From positions 36,482 through 100,481 of the forward strand of contig CALJAM010000015.1 in assembly GCA_938027685.1 (NCBI GenBank): 64,000 nt of DNA, given 5' to 3'. Positions 35,206-43,616 of the stretch are shown here, one piece after another. The translations under genes were made by a program, and so were the position numbers. The first letter of the stretch is position 1; every line of letters begins with the position of its first letter. Origin of the DNA: an uncultured Bryobacteraceae bacterium. GTDB taxonomy: Bacteria > Acidobacteriota > Terriglobia > Bryobacterales > Bryobacteraceae. The notes under the pieces are model-generated. The model saw nothing but the letters and a program-made list of their open reading frames with translations. It had not been told where the DNA came from and did not search any database.

Positions 35206-36129
35206 CTACGCATCCGCGGCCGGCACGCCCTCCCCCGCGGGCAAATAGCCGGCGGCACGGAACCCGTCGAGGATACGCGAGAGCTCCGCGCGCACCTGGT
35301 CGGAGGCCGCACCGACGGGTCGGCGGCACCGTCCGGCCGGAATGCCGGCCAACGCCATGGCTTCCTTGATCACGGATGGAAAGGTAGCCAACGACAAGGT
35401 GCGCCGCAGCGGCTCGACCAGCGCCTGCAGTTCGGCCGCCCGCGCGAGGTCTCCCGCCTGGAAGGCCTCGAACAGATCGACGAAGGCGCGCGGCACGACG
35501 TTCGCGCAGGCCGACACGGCGCCCACGCAACCGCGTCGGAGGCCTTCCAGTATCAGATGGTCTCGCCCGATGAAGACCTTCAACCCCGCCGCTCGGTATT
35601 CTTCGATGCGTTCCAGATTGCCGCTGGAGTCTTTCAGCCCGACGAAGTTGGGGGCCGCGTCTGCCAGCCGGAGCGCCATCGCGGGCGTGAAGTCCACGCC
35701 CGTCCGCTCGGGATTGTTGTAGGCCAGCACCGGCAGGCTCACGCTGCGGCAGACCTCGCGGTAATGCTCGACCAATTCCTCGGGATTCGGCCGGATGTAG
35801 TACGGCGTGACCACCACAATGTAATCCGCTCCGTCGGCCTCAGCCCGCTGCGCAAGCCGGATCGTCTGGCGCGTCGTCACCGCACCCACGTTGGCGTACA
35901 CCGGCACGCGCTTGGCCGCCGTCTGCACGCAAAACCGGATCGCCACTTGGCGCTCTTCGTCTTCCAGCGCGAAAAACTCGCCCTGTCCTCCAACCACGAA
36001 AAGACCGTGAACGCCGGCGTTGATCAACATGTCCAGGATCCGCTGCCACGCGGCGTAATCCACGCGCTCGTCTTGTTCGCGGAAGGGCGTCACGACGGCC
36101 GGAATGATACCCCGCAACGCATGGGCCAT
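35206..36129 (-). CDS. DapA-family (dihydrodipicolinate synthase-like) lyase/aldolase
   Basis: The 307-residue TIM-barrel protein has the family segments GIIPAVVTPFREQDERVDY, GGQGEFFALEDEER, VVTPYYIRPNPEELVEHY, the conserved Tyr in VLAYNNPERTG and the Schiff-base Lys in FVGLKDSSGN. Family members make dihydrodipicolinate or cleave 2-keto sugar acids. The expected GTTGE motif reads GGQGE, which argues against a strict DapA and for another pyruvate-dependent aldolase. It stands alone, with no lysine-pathway gene beside it. Confidence 0.88.
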   Translation of the reverse strand: MAHALRGIIPAVVTPFREQDERVDYAAWQRILDMLINAGVHGLFVVGGQGEFFALEDEERQVAIRFCVQTAAKRVPVYANVGAVTTRQTIRLAQRAEADGADYIVVVTPYYIRPNPEELVEHYREVCRSVSLPVLAYNNPERTGVDFTPAMALRLADAAPNFVGLKDSSGNLERIEEYRAAGLKVFIGRDHLILEGLRRGCVGAVSACANVVPRAFVDLFEAFQAGDLARAAELQALVEPLRRTLSLATFPSVIKEAMALAGIPAGRCRRPVGAASDQVRAELSRILDGFRAAGYLPAGEGVPAADA

Positions 36130-36199
36130 AAGCGTATTCTAGACCCAGAAACAGCCGGTTTGAGCCGTGCCGGCCAAAGGCCGAATCAGCTCGTTGCGT

Positions 36200-36205
36200 T
36201 ACAAT
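36200..36205 (+). promoter_or_regulatory. TACAAT -10 box immediately before the carotenoid cluster
   Basis: TACAAT ends seven bases before the GTG at 36213, so transcription would begin at or next to the start codon. No clear -35 is seen. This fits a leaderless message for the phytoene synthase. Confidence 0.45.
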
Positions 36206-36212
36206 CTCTTTC

Positions 36213-37199
36213 GTGAGCTGGCAGCTCGACCGCTGGGAACGCCTGCAACGCCGCGTCTGGAGTCGAGCACAGGGAGCCGCAATTGGTGAGCGCGCGTGGG
36301 ATCACATCGTGCGCGCCGCGCGGACGGTCCTGCGTGCTTACAGCAGCAGCTTTTTTCTCGTCACCCGTTTTCTTCCCGCGCCCCAGCGCGCCGAAGTCGA
36401 AGTCACTTACGCCGCTGTTCGTTATCCTGACGAAATTGTCGATACCTTCCCGTTAACGGCCGCACAGAAGCTCGCACGCCTCGATGAGTGGGAAAGGCAA
36501 TATCGGGAGGCGCTCCGGTTACCCGGGCTGGGCGCTCGCTTGCAAGCAGGTCTGCCCTGGATCCTGTGCGGATTTACGACGGTCGTCGTGCGTCGTAAGA
36601 TTCCGCCCGAACACTATCTGGCCTTTCTGGACGCGATGCGGCGCGATGTTCAACCTTCGCCCTTTTCGAATTTTGCCAGTCTGGTGGACGATTACGTCTA
36701 CGGCAGCGCCGTGGTCGTGGGGTATTTTCTGACCCATATTTACGGTACGGCGGACGGCTGCCCGCTCGAGGACGCCCTCCTCTGCGCACGCGAGCTGGGC
36801 ATCGCTCTTCAGCTCACCAACTTTGCGCGCGACGTGGAAGAGGACCGCCGACGCGGCCGCCTCTATGTGCCGCGCGACGTCCTCGCGCGTTTCGGAGTCC
36901 GGCCCGAAGAGGCATTGAACGGCCGGCGTCCGCAGGCGCTGGAGCGCGGCGCCCGCTGGCTCGCCGAACAGGCCGAATCCCGCTACGAATTCGCCCGGCG
37001 GTCCCTGCCGGTTTTCGCGGCCGAATGCCGCGCGGCCATCCGTGCCTGCATCGATGTCTACCAGAGTTTGAACCGCCGGCTACTGGAAAACCCGGACTTA
37101 GTTTCGCGTCGCCTCCGCCTTTCGCCTTTCCAGAAATTCCGTCTGCTGCCTTCCGACAAATATTGGAGGGTACCGCTGGCCTATGCGCGATTGCTCTGA
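36213..37199 (+). CDS. crtB: Phytoene/squalene synthase family protein (probable phytoene synthase)
   Basis: This enzyme condenses two GGPP molecules to phytoene, the first committed step of C40 carotenoids. The 328-residue product has the first Asp-rich site DEIVD (D73-D77) in RYPDEIVDTF and the second in QLTNFARDVEEDRRRGRLYV (about 200-219), with the following YVPRDVL. A squalene-type reaction is possible on sequence alone, but the adjacent CrtI, GGPP synthase and CruF-like genes favour phytoene synthase. The start is GTG 36213; a 21-bp gap separates it from the next gene. Confidence 0.88.
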   Translation: MSWQLDRWERLQRRVWSRAQGAAIGERAWDHIVRAARTVLRAYSSSFFLVTRFLPAPQRAEVEVTYAAVRYPDEIVDTFPLTAAQKLARLDEWERQYREALRLPGLGARLQAGLPWILCGFTTVVVRRKIPPEHYLAFLDAMRRDVQPSPFSNFASLVDDYVYGSAVVVGYFLTHIYGTADGCPLEDALLCARELGIALQLTNFARDVEEDRRRGRLYVPRDVLARFGVRPEEALNGRRPQALERGARWLAEQAESRYEFARRSLPVFAAECRAAIRACIDVYQSLNRRLLENPDLVSRRLRLSPFQKFRLLPSDKYWRVPLAYARLL

Positions 37200-37220
37200 A
37201 ACCGGTCGATCGGAGGGAGC

Positions 37221-38705
37221 ATGACGCCTAGGCTGCCCGACGTCACAGTGATCGGCGCCGGCTTGGGCGGGCTGAGCGCCGCGATCCATTTGCGACTCGC
37301 CGGGCACCGGGTGCGCGTTTTCGAGGCGAATGCCGCCATCGGCGGCCGAGCGAATGTACTGAGGGTCGGCGGGCAGCGGTTCGATACAGGCCCGAGCCTG
37401 CTCAACTACCCGTGGATCTTCGAGGATCTGTTTGCCGCGGCCGGGCGCCATTTGGGCGATTTTCTGAGACTTCGTCGGATCGAGCCGACCATTGTCTTCC
37501 ACTGGCCGGACGGTCGTCGCCTCACACTCGCCTCTGAAAAGGAACGGTTGGCGGCAGAGCTGGAAAACTTCGAAGCCTCGGCCTCGCACAAGCTCGACGA
37601 ATATTTGGCCGACGCAAAGGAGAAATTTCGCATCGCCTTTGAAAAACTGATTCCCCGCAACGAAAGTCGACCCCTTACTTACTTCGCGGTCCTAACATGC
37701 GGCGAGCTGCTGCGAACGGCTTTATGGCGATCCATGTACGCCGAGATCGGGCGTTTCTTTCGTTCCCGCCATATTCGGGAGGCCCTGGGGTCTTACGCGA
37801 TGTATCTGGGCGGTTCGCCCTTCAGCTTGCCCGGACTTTTCTCGATGCTGCCCTACGGGGAGCTTGCGTACGGCCTCTGGTACCCGGAGGGCGGTATCTA
37901 CGCTCTGGTCGAAGCCATCGGCCGGTTGGCGCGGAGTTGTGGCGTTGAGATTCATGTCGGTCGCACTGTCAGTCGGATCCTACACCGCGAGGCCCGCGTC
38001 ACAGCCGTCGAACTGGCCGACGGCGAACGGATTGCGGCGGACGTCGTGGTTTGCAACGCCGATCTTCCCACCGTATACCCGCAACTGCTCGGAGAACCGC
38101 CGCCGCGCCTGGCCATGTCGCCTGCCGTGCTGACGTACTACTGGGTATTGCGCCAGCCGCCGGCGGGTCTTTCTCACCACACGATCTTCCTTCCCGGAAA
38201 TTACAGGCCGGCCTTTCGCCACTTACTGAAAGGTCAGGGTATCCCGACTCAACTCGCCTTCTACGTAGCGGCGCCCGATGCTTCTCAACCCGGCCCCGCT
38301 CCGGCCTCCCCGAGCCGCGTCTTCGTGCTGGTGCCGGTGCCTGTGCTGAGCCGCTTGACGGGGGTCGGTTGGCCGGAGGCCGTGGCCGAGGTTCGCGACC
38401 GCGTCCTCGAGCGCTTGGCGGCGGCCGGAATCGTGCTTCGCGCCGGCGACATCTTGGCCGAACGAGTCTGGACCCCGCCGGAGTGGGCGCAGCGTTTCCG
38501 CCTTTACGACGGTTCCGCTTTCGGGGCCGCGCATACGCTCGGGCAAGTCGGGCCGTTCCGACCGCCCAACTACAGTCGCCGCTTCCGCGGCTTGTATTTC
38601 GTCGGCGCCAGCACCCAGCCCGGCACGGGACTGCCCATGGTGGTCCTGAGCGGCAAGCTGACCGCTGCAAGAATCGCGGCCCATGTACGTTCAGCGTTAC
38701 GGTGA
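37221..38705 (+). CDS. crtI: CrtI-type phytoene desaturase
   Basis: CrtI desaturates phytoene stepwise towards lycopene using FAD. The 494-residue protein has the FAD-binding motif VIGAGLGGLSAAIHLRLAGH, the ANAAIGGRANVL segment, FDTGPSLLNYP (the conserved FDxGP), and the C-terminal bacterial-type desaturase signature YFVGASTQPGTGLPMVVLSG. All are intact. The ATG at 37221 has a CGGAGGGAGC site. Its end overlaps the alpha/beta hydrolase gene by 23 bp. Number of desaturation steps is not readable from sequence. Confidence 0.93.
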   Translation: MTPRLPDVTVIGAGLGGLSAAIHLRLAGHRVRVFEANAAIGGRANVLRVGGQRFDTGPSLLNYPWIFEDLFAAAGRHLGDFLRLRRIEPTIVFHWPDGRRLTLASEKERLAAELENFEASASHKLDEYLADAKEKFRIAFEKLIPRNESRPLTYFAVLTCGELLRTALWRSMYAEIGRFFRSRHIREALGSYAMYLGGSPFSLPGLFSMLPYGELAYGLWYPEGGIYALVEAIGRLARSCGVEIHVGRTVSRILHREARVTAVELADGERIAADVVVCNADLPTVYPQLLGEPPPRLAMSPAVLTYYWVLRQPPAGLSHHTIFLPGNYRPAFRHLLKGQGIPTQLAFYVAAPDASQPGPAPASPSRVFVLVPVPVLSRLTGVGWPEAVAEVRDRVLERLAAAGIVLRAGDILAERVWTPPEWAQRFRLYDGSAFGAAHTLGQVGPFRPPNYSRRFRGLYFVGASTQPGTGLPMVVLSGKLTAARIAAHVRSALR

Positions 38706-39432
38706 CGGCCCGCTTGCGGCACTGGGTCTGCACGGATGGTCCGGCGACCACCGCACCTTCGCGCCCCTGGCGCCTTATCTTCCCGCGACCCTCAGCTTAT
38801 ACGCACCCGATCTGCCGGGTTGCGGCCAGAGCCCGCCGCCGCGCGAGTGGCGGCTGGAGGCGGTTCTCGATGAGCTCATCGAGCTCACGCAGGTTCTACC
38901 CGCCCCCATAACCTTGCTGGGCAATTGCAGCGGCGCCATCCTGGGCTTGTGTGTTGCGCGGCGCCTGTACCAGAACAACCAGGGTGGGCGGCTCCGCCGT
39001 CTGGTGTTGATCGATCCCTTTGCGTACTGGCCCTGGTATTTCCGCGTCTTCGCATCGGACAGCCTCGGCTCGTACGCCTATCGGCTTTCGTTCGGCACGG
39101 CGCTGGGCCGTCGCCTCATCAATCTCGCGCTGATTGCCCGGCGCAGGCGGCAGACCGATCTGACCGAAGGCTTCCGGCTCGGCTCGCCGGCGGTAGCCCT
39201 CGGCTACCTGCGGCTGTTACGGGAAGTTCGGGACGTGAACGAGTTCGCCGGATTGCCGCTGGCCGTTCGTATCCTTCACGGCGAGCGCACCTTCCGGGCT
39301 GTGCGACGATCGCTGGAAAGGTTCCGTGCGCTGTGGGTCGACGTCGACGTCCGCAGCATTCCCGGCGCTGGACACCTGCCACTGAGGGAAGCGCCGGCTG
39401 CGGTGGCGGCATCCATTTTCTTGGAACCATGA
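38683..39432 (+). CDS. Alpha/beta hydrolase with a probable Cys nucleophile, in the carotenoid cluster
   Basis: The 249-residue protein follows the alpha/beta hydrolase pattern: LGLHGWSGDHRTF (oxyanion HG), YAPDLPGCGQS, the nucleophile elbow LLGNCSGAILG and a C-terminal His in IPGAGHLPL (about H231). The elbow GxNuxG reads G80-N81-C82-S83-G84, which puts Cys82 rather than Ser in the nucleophile position. This is uncommon but known in dienelactone hydrolase. The gene overlaps crtI and the GGPP synthase gene (ATGA), so it is translated with them. A role in esterifying or deesterifying the carotenoid, or an accessory role, is inferred. Confidence 0.82.
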   Translation: MYVQRYGDGPLAALGLHGWSGDHRTFAPLAPYLPATLSLYAPDLPGCGQSPPPREWRLEAVLDELIELTQVLPAPITLLGNCSGAILGLCVARRLYQNNQGGRLRRLVLIDPFAYWPWYFRVFASDSLGSYAYRLSFGTALGRRLINLALIARRRRQTDLTEGFRLGSPAVALGYLRLLREVRDVNEFAGLPLAVRILHGERTFRAVRRSLERFRALWVDVDVRSIPGAGHLPLREAPAAVAASIFLEP

Positions 39433-40367
39433 CCGAAGATCCCTTCCAGGCCCTGCGCGCCGCGCGGCTCGAAAAGTTGGAGGAGCAACTGCGAGCTTGG
39501 TTGCCTTTGTCGCGCTACGAGGGCGGGCGAAGGTTGAACGACGCTTTACAGTACGAAATCCAGTCCGGCGGCAAGCGCATTCGTCCGTTGCTCGCCCTCT
39601 GTTCGGCCGACCTGTTCGGGCTGCCGGACGAGCAGGCCCTACCGCTCGCCTGTGCGATCGAGTACCTCCACCTAGCCTCGGTGATTTTCGACGACCTGCC
39701 GGGCATGGACGACGCCCGCATGCGCCGTCATGTGCCTGCGCTGCACGTCGTTTTCGGCGACGCCACCGCCATACTGGCCGCACTCGCCCTGTTTACGCGG
39801 GCCTTCGAAATCCTCGCAGAGTGGCCGACCCTGGTCAAAGAAGCGGCGCGCGCCGTGGGGCATGAAGGCATGATCGCCGGCCAGGCGGTCGATCTCACCG
39901 GCGGGCGCGATGGCCGGCTGCTCAAAACTTCGGCCCTGATGCGTTTCGCAGTGAGTGCGCCCGCGCGGGCGGCCGCAGCTCACCCTGCCTCCGTCGTCGC
40001 CATCGAGGAGTTCGGCGAATCCATGGGGGAGGCCTATCAACTGTTGGACGACCTGGTCGACATGCTCGAGCCGGAATCGAGCACGGGCAAGACAGCCGGT
40101 CAAGATGTGCGCCACAGCCGCCAGAGTCTCCCTCCCGACGGCGACCCGCGCGGTCTCTACGAGCAGCTCTGTCAAAGGACCGCCTACGCGGCAACGATCC
40201 TGCGGGACCGGCTTCCGCCGAGTCACGGCTCCGATCGTCTCATGAAATTTATCCTATGGGTGGAACAGCGGGCCGGAGAGTTGATCTATGGCCACGATGC
40301 TGATCGCGTTGACCGCTGCCGTACTGGCGTTGGTTGCGGCGAACGTGATCCTGTGGCCGAGAGTTAA
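39429..40367 (+). CDS. crtE: Polyprenyl (geranylgeranyl) diphosphate synthase
   Basis: This enzyme extends allylic diphosphates with IPP, probably giving the GGPP used by phytoene synthase. The 312-residue product has the lysine/arginine site SGGKRIRP, the first Asp-rich motif FDDLPGMDDA (D88, D89, D94), the GQAVDL motif, and the second motif LLDDLVD (D207-D211). The start at ATG 39429 overlaps the hydrolase stop as ATGA; a longer in-frame version to 38925 lies inside that gene. The last 27 codons overlap the glycosyltransferase gene by 80 bp, which is a large overlap. GGPP rather than FPP is inferred from context. Confidence 0.92.
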   Translation: MTEDPFQALRAARLEKLEEQLRAWLPLSRYEGGRRLNDALQYEIQSGGKRIRPLLALCSADLFGLPDEQALPLACAIEYLHLASVIFDDLPGMDDARMRRHVPALHVVFGDATAILAALALFTRAFEILAEWPTLVKEAARAVGHEGMIAGQAVDLTGGRDGRLLKTSALMRFAVSAPARAAAAHPASVVAIEEFGESMGEAYQLLDDLVDMLEPESSTGKTAGQDVRHSRQSLPPDGDPRGLYEQLCQRTAYAATILRDRLPPSHGSDRLMKFILWVEQRAGELIYGHDADRVDRCRTGVGCGERDPVAES

Positions 40368-41355
40368 GCCCGGGGAGCGAACGTTCGCCGATGTCTCCGT
40401 GCTGATTCCGGCGCGCAACGAGGCTTTGAATTTACCGGCGTGTCTGCAAAGCGTGCTCCAACAGGCGGGCCTACGCGAGGTCATCATATACGACGATCAC
40501 TCGGTCGACGGGACCGCTTCCGTGGTGCTCGCGTTCGCCCGCCGCGATCCGCGCGTCCGGCTGCTGGCGCCGCAACCGCTACCGCCGGGCTGGTGCGGCA
40601 AGACGTTCGCCTGCCAGACGCTGGCCGAGGCCGCTTCGGCCGAGTGGCTTCTCTTTCTGGATGCGGATGCGGTTTTGGCGCAGGGCGCGCTCCAGGCTGC
40701 CGTAGCCGAAGCCCGTCGGCGCAATCTCTCGCTGCTTTCCTGCTGGCCCGATCTGCGTATGGAAGGCTTCTGGGAGAAGCTTCTCATGCCTTTGTTAAAT
40801 TTCGTGGTCCTCACGCTCTTCCCTGCCCCGCTGTCGGCCCTGCGCCCCAACGACAGCTCCCTTGGGCTGGCCCATGGGGCCTTCATGCTGGCGCGCCGCG
40901 ACGCATACCTGCGGGTGGGCGGCCACGCTGCGGTCCGCGGCGAACTCTTCGAAGACACGCTCCTGGCGCGCCTCTGGCGTCGACGCGGCGAGCGCTCGGA
41001 GTGCCTGGACGGCAGTTTGGTGGTCAAAACTCGCATGTACGGCAGCCTGAGGCAGATCTGGCGCGGTTTTGAGAAGAATTTCTTTCCTGCCTTCCGTTCC
41101 CCGCTCTCCTTCTGGTTTTTCCTGGTCTTCCATGTTTTCGCCTTTCTGGTTCCCTTCCTCCTCGGATGTCGGATCGCCGCGGCCAACGTGCTTGCCATGC
41201 GGCTTCTGCTCGCAGTGCGCTTCGCTCACCCGCTTTGGAGCGTGCTTCTGCATCCGGTGGCTGAAGCCCTCGCGATCGCGATCGGCCTGTCTAGCTGGTG
41301 GCGGTACCGCCACGGCGGTGTGGAATGGAAAGGCCGACGGTATCAGGCCGCATGA
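40288..41355 (+). CDS. Family 2 glycosyltransferase in the carotenoid cluster
   Basis: The 355-residue membrane-associated GT2 enzyme has an N-terminal hydrophobic helix (about 3-22), the nucleotide-sugar segment SVLIPARNEALNLPACLQS, the DxD motif in WLLFLDADAVL (D125, D127), the GWCGKTFACQ stretch and an acidic acceptor loop (LFEDTLLARLW). Two or three C-terminal hydrophobic segments follow. This architecture occurs in carotenoid glycosyltransferases such as CruG and CrtQ. With the CruF-like gene two positions downstream, a carotenoid hydroxyl is the likely acceptor. The start at ATG 40288 has a GGAGAG site. Confidence 0.85.
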   Translation: MATMLIALTAAVLALVAANVILWPRVKPGERTFADVSVLIPARNEALNLPACLQSVLQQAGLREVIIYDDHSVDGTASVVLAFARRDPRVRLLAPQPLPPGWCGKTFACQTLAEAASAEWLLFLDADAVLAQGALQAAVAEARRRNLSLLSCWPDLRMEGFWEKLLMPLLNFVVLTLFPAPLSALRPNDSSLGLAHGAFMLARRDAYLRVGGHAAVRGELFEDTLLARLWRRRGERSECLDGSLVVKTRMYGSLRQIWRGFEKNFFPAFRSPLSFWFFLVFHVFAFLVPFLLGCRIAAANVLAMRLLLAVRFAHPLWSVLLHPVAEALAIAIGLSSWWRYRHGGVEWKGRRYQAA

Positions 41356-41403
41356 ACGTGGAGGTCGTGCGCGGGAACAACCCTGGGTGGAACGGAGAGG
41401 ACG

Positions 41404-42870
41404 ATGGTATCGGGTCAAACGAGAGCGGTTGTCATCGGAGCCGGCGTGGGAGGTCTGGCCTCCGCTCTGCGGCTGCGTCACGCCGGCTTGCGGGTGACGC
41501 TTTGCGACAACCATGCTGCCCCCGGCGGCAAAATGGGTCGCTGGTGCGCCGCGGGCTATTGCTTCGATACCGGACCGACCCTGTTGACCATGCCGCACGT
41601 TCTGCGCCGGCTGTTTGCGGACCTAGGCGAGCCCATGGAAGCTCATCTGGAGATGCGACGGCTTGATCCGCACGCCCAGTACGTCTTCGCCGACGGAACG
41701 CAACTGACGGTTCCGGCGGACTGGGAAGAGTGGTTGCAGACGGTGCGCCGGATGGAGCCGCATGATGTGGACGGCGTCGAACGCCTCCGCGAGGTTGGCC
41801 GCAAAATTTACCGACTCGCCTCCCAGACTTTCTTTCGCCGGCATCCGCTCGTCCCTCCCGGCCTGCCGCCTCTCGCCGCCTTGCGCCATCTTCCGCTGCG
41901 CGACGCCTGGGGTAATTACGCCCGCGTCGTTCAGCGCCGGCTTCGTCATCCTCATTTGCAACGCATTTACCTGCGCTATCCGACATACGTGGGGTCGTCA
42001 CCCTACCGCTGCCCTGCCACGCTTTTAGTCATTCCTTTCCTCGAACACGAAACCGGGGTGTGGTTTCCGCGAGGAGGGATGTACCGGATCGCGCAGGCGC
42101 TGGCTCAGCTCGCCGCGCGAATGGGCGTGGAGCTGCGGCCGGGTCGGCGTGTCGTAGCCATTGATCACAGCGGCGGGCGGGTGCGAACCGTTCACCTTCA
42201 CGACGGCACCACGCTCGCGGCCGACGTTGTGGTCTACACGGGCGACTCGGCGATGTTGCCTGCGCTGTTGGGTGCCCCAACGCAGGCGCCTGCCGAGCGC
42301 AGGTCCCTCTCCGGCGTTGTTGTCCTGCTGGGGCTGGCGGAAAAGATTGAAGGATTTCACCAGCACAGCGTTTTCTTCTCCGCCGATTACCGCGAGGAGT
42401 TCGATGACCTCTTCGTGCGTCGCCGCTTCCCGCGCGATCCCACCGTCTACGTGCACGCGCCGGATGATCCGGAGCTGGCCCCGCCGGGCGGCCAGGCGCT
42501 CTATTTGATGGCCAACGCGCCTGGTGATCCGGGCCTCCGTTGGGACGATCGGACGGTGGAGGAAGCCGTCGGGGCCATCCTCGAGCGGCTCGAGCGTTCC
42601 GGTCTGCGCGCGCTCGGGCAGCGCGCTGCGCTCACGGAAGTCTGGCACCCGGGCCGCATGGCCGTGCGCTTCTTGGCGCCGGGCGGTTCGATTTACGGTG
42701 ACAACTCTCATGGCTGGCGCAGGGCGTTTCTCCGGCCCGCCAACCGTGCAGGGCGCCCGAGAGGACTTTACTGCGCCGGCGGCAGCTTCCATCCCGGCGG
42801 CGGCGTTCCCATGGTCCTGCTGTCGGCCGAAATCGCCGTCCGCCTCGTTCTCGAAGACCTGGGACGCTAA
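41404..42870 (+). CDS. Second CrtI-family carotenoid desaturase/oxidoreductase (CrtD-like)
   Basis: The 488-residue flavoprotein has VVIGAGVGGLASALRLRHAG at the N-terminus, APGGKMGRW, the FDTGPTLLTMP motif and a C-terminal YCAGGSFHPGGGVPMVLLSA, all typical of the CrtI superfamily. It differs clearly from the first CrtI in this cluster. Family relatives include CrtD (3,4-desaturase on 1-hydroxy carotenoids), CrtN and CrtP. Pairing with a CruF-like hydratase three bases downstream favours a CrtD-like role; this is inference. The ATG at 41404 is preceded by a GGAGAGGACG site. Confidence 0.85.
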   Translation: MVSGQTRAVVIGAGVGGLASALRLRHAGLRVTLCDNHAAPGGKMGRWCAAGYCFDTGPTLLTMPHVLRRLFADLGEPMEAHLEMRRLDPHAQYVFADGTQLTVPADWEEWLQTVRRMEPHDVDGVERLREVGRKIYRLASQTFFRRHPLVPPGLPPLAALRHLPLRDAWGNYARVVQRRLRHPHLQRIYLRYPTYVGSSPYRCPATLLVIPFLEHETGVWFPRGGMYRIAQALAQLAARMGVELRPGRRVVAIDHSGGRVRTVHLHDGTTLAADVVVYTGDSAMLPALLGAPTQAPAERRSLSGVVVLLGLAEKIEGFHQHSVFFSADYREEFDDLFVRRRFPRDPTVYVHAPDDPELAPPGGQALYLMANAPGDPGLRWDDRTVEEAVGAILERLERSGLRALGQRAALTEVWHPGRMAVRFLAPGGSIYGDNSHGWRRAFLRPANRAGRPRGLYCAGGSFHPGGGVPMVLLSAEIAVRLVLEDLGR

Positions 42871-42872
42871 GC

Positions 42873-43607
42873 ATGGTCAACCGAATCATCCCGGCCTTCC
42901 TGTACGCGGGGTACGGATTGTTTTGGGTGGGAGGCATCGCCGTACACTACCTGGGGATGAAGCCGCCGCGAGCGCACTGGGGAGCGCCGGCATTCCTTGC
43001 ATTCGCCGCAGCACTCGTCCTGTACCACTCGCCCGGCGCCCGCCGATGGCTCTTGCTGGTCGGCGCCCTGGGCTGGCTGGCGGAGTTGGTCGGCTCGACT
43101 GCGGGTTGGCCGTTCGGTCCTTACTCCTACACCGAAGCGCTCCAGCCTCGGTTGGCGGGCGTTCCAGTCGCCATGTTCTGTGCGTGGCTGGTCCTGATCG
43201 GCTACGTGAAGAGCCTCCTGCCCGCGAATTGGCGAGGACGTTGGTTGCCCGTGTTGTTCGGCGCCCTCTGGATGACCGCCATCGATCTGGTGATCGAACC
43301 CGTAGCGGCCGGACGGCTCGGTTATTGGCGTTGGAGGGGGCCGGGCGTGTACTTCGGAGTGCCTCTGTCGAACTTCGCAGGCTGGTTTCTGGTGAGCAGC
43401 CTCCTCCTATTGCTGGGGCAACGAACACCGCCGCCAGGGCCGCCCGCACGCATGATCGGTCTGAGCATCGTCGTCTTCTTCGGGATGCTGGGCGCCATGA
43501 GCGGCAACCTGGCGCCGCCCCTGTTCGCGGTCGCCCTGTCAGTGCTCCACTTCGCGGTAGTTCGCCGCGCGGGAGCGCGGGGCGATCACGCGGCTGTTAC
43601 ACTGTAG
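42873..43607 (+). CDS. cruF: CruF-like carotenoid 1,2-hydratase (multi-pass membrane protein)
   Basis: The 244-residue protein has about seven hydrophobic segments and the family pattern WLAELVGSTAGWPFGPYSYT (E71), then ALQPRLAGVPVAMFCAWLV, and an ALWMTAIDLVIEPVA segment with conserved Asp/Glu. This matches the CruF/bisanhydrobacterioruberin hydratase group, which adds water across the terminal double bond of acyclic psi-ends. It starts two bases after the second CrtI-family gene. Together they suggest 1-hydroxylation with 3,4-desaturation. It closes the carotenoid run. Confidence 0.82.
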   Translation: MVNRIIPAFLYAGYGLFWVGGIAVHYLGMKPPRAHWGAPAFLAFAAALVLYHSPGARRWLLLVGALGWLAELVGSTAGWPFGPYSYTEALQPRLAGVPVAMFCAWLVLIGYVKSLLPANWRGRWLPVLFGALWMTAIDLVIEPVAAGRLGYWRWRGPGVYFGVPLSNFAGWFLVSSLLLLLGQRTPPPGPPARMIGLSIVVFFGMLGAMSGNLAPPLFAVALSVLHFAVVRRAGARGDHAAVTL

Positions 43608-43616
43608 GGGACCGCC

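Noticed and set aside
38925..39428. N-terminal extension of the GGPP synthase frame
   Set aside because: The extension lies wholly inside the alpha/beta hydrolase gene; family similarity starts at ATG 39429, which has an ATGA overlap with the upstream stop.
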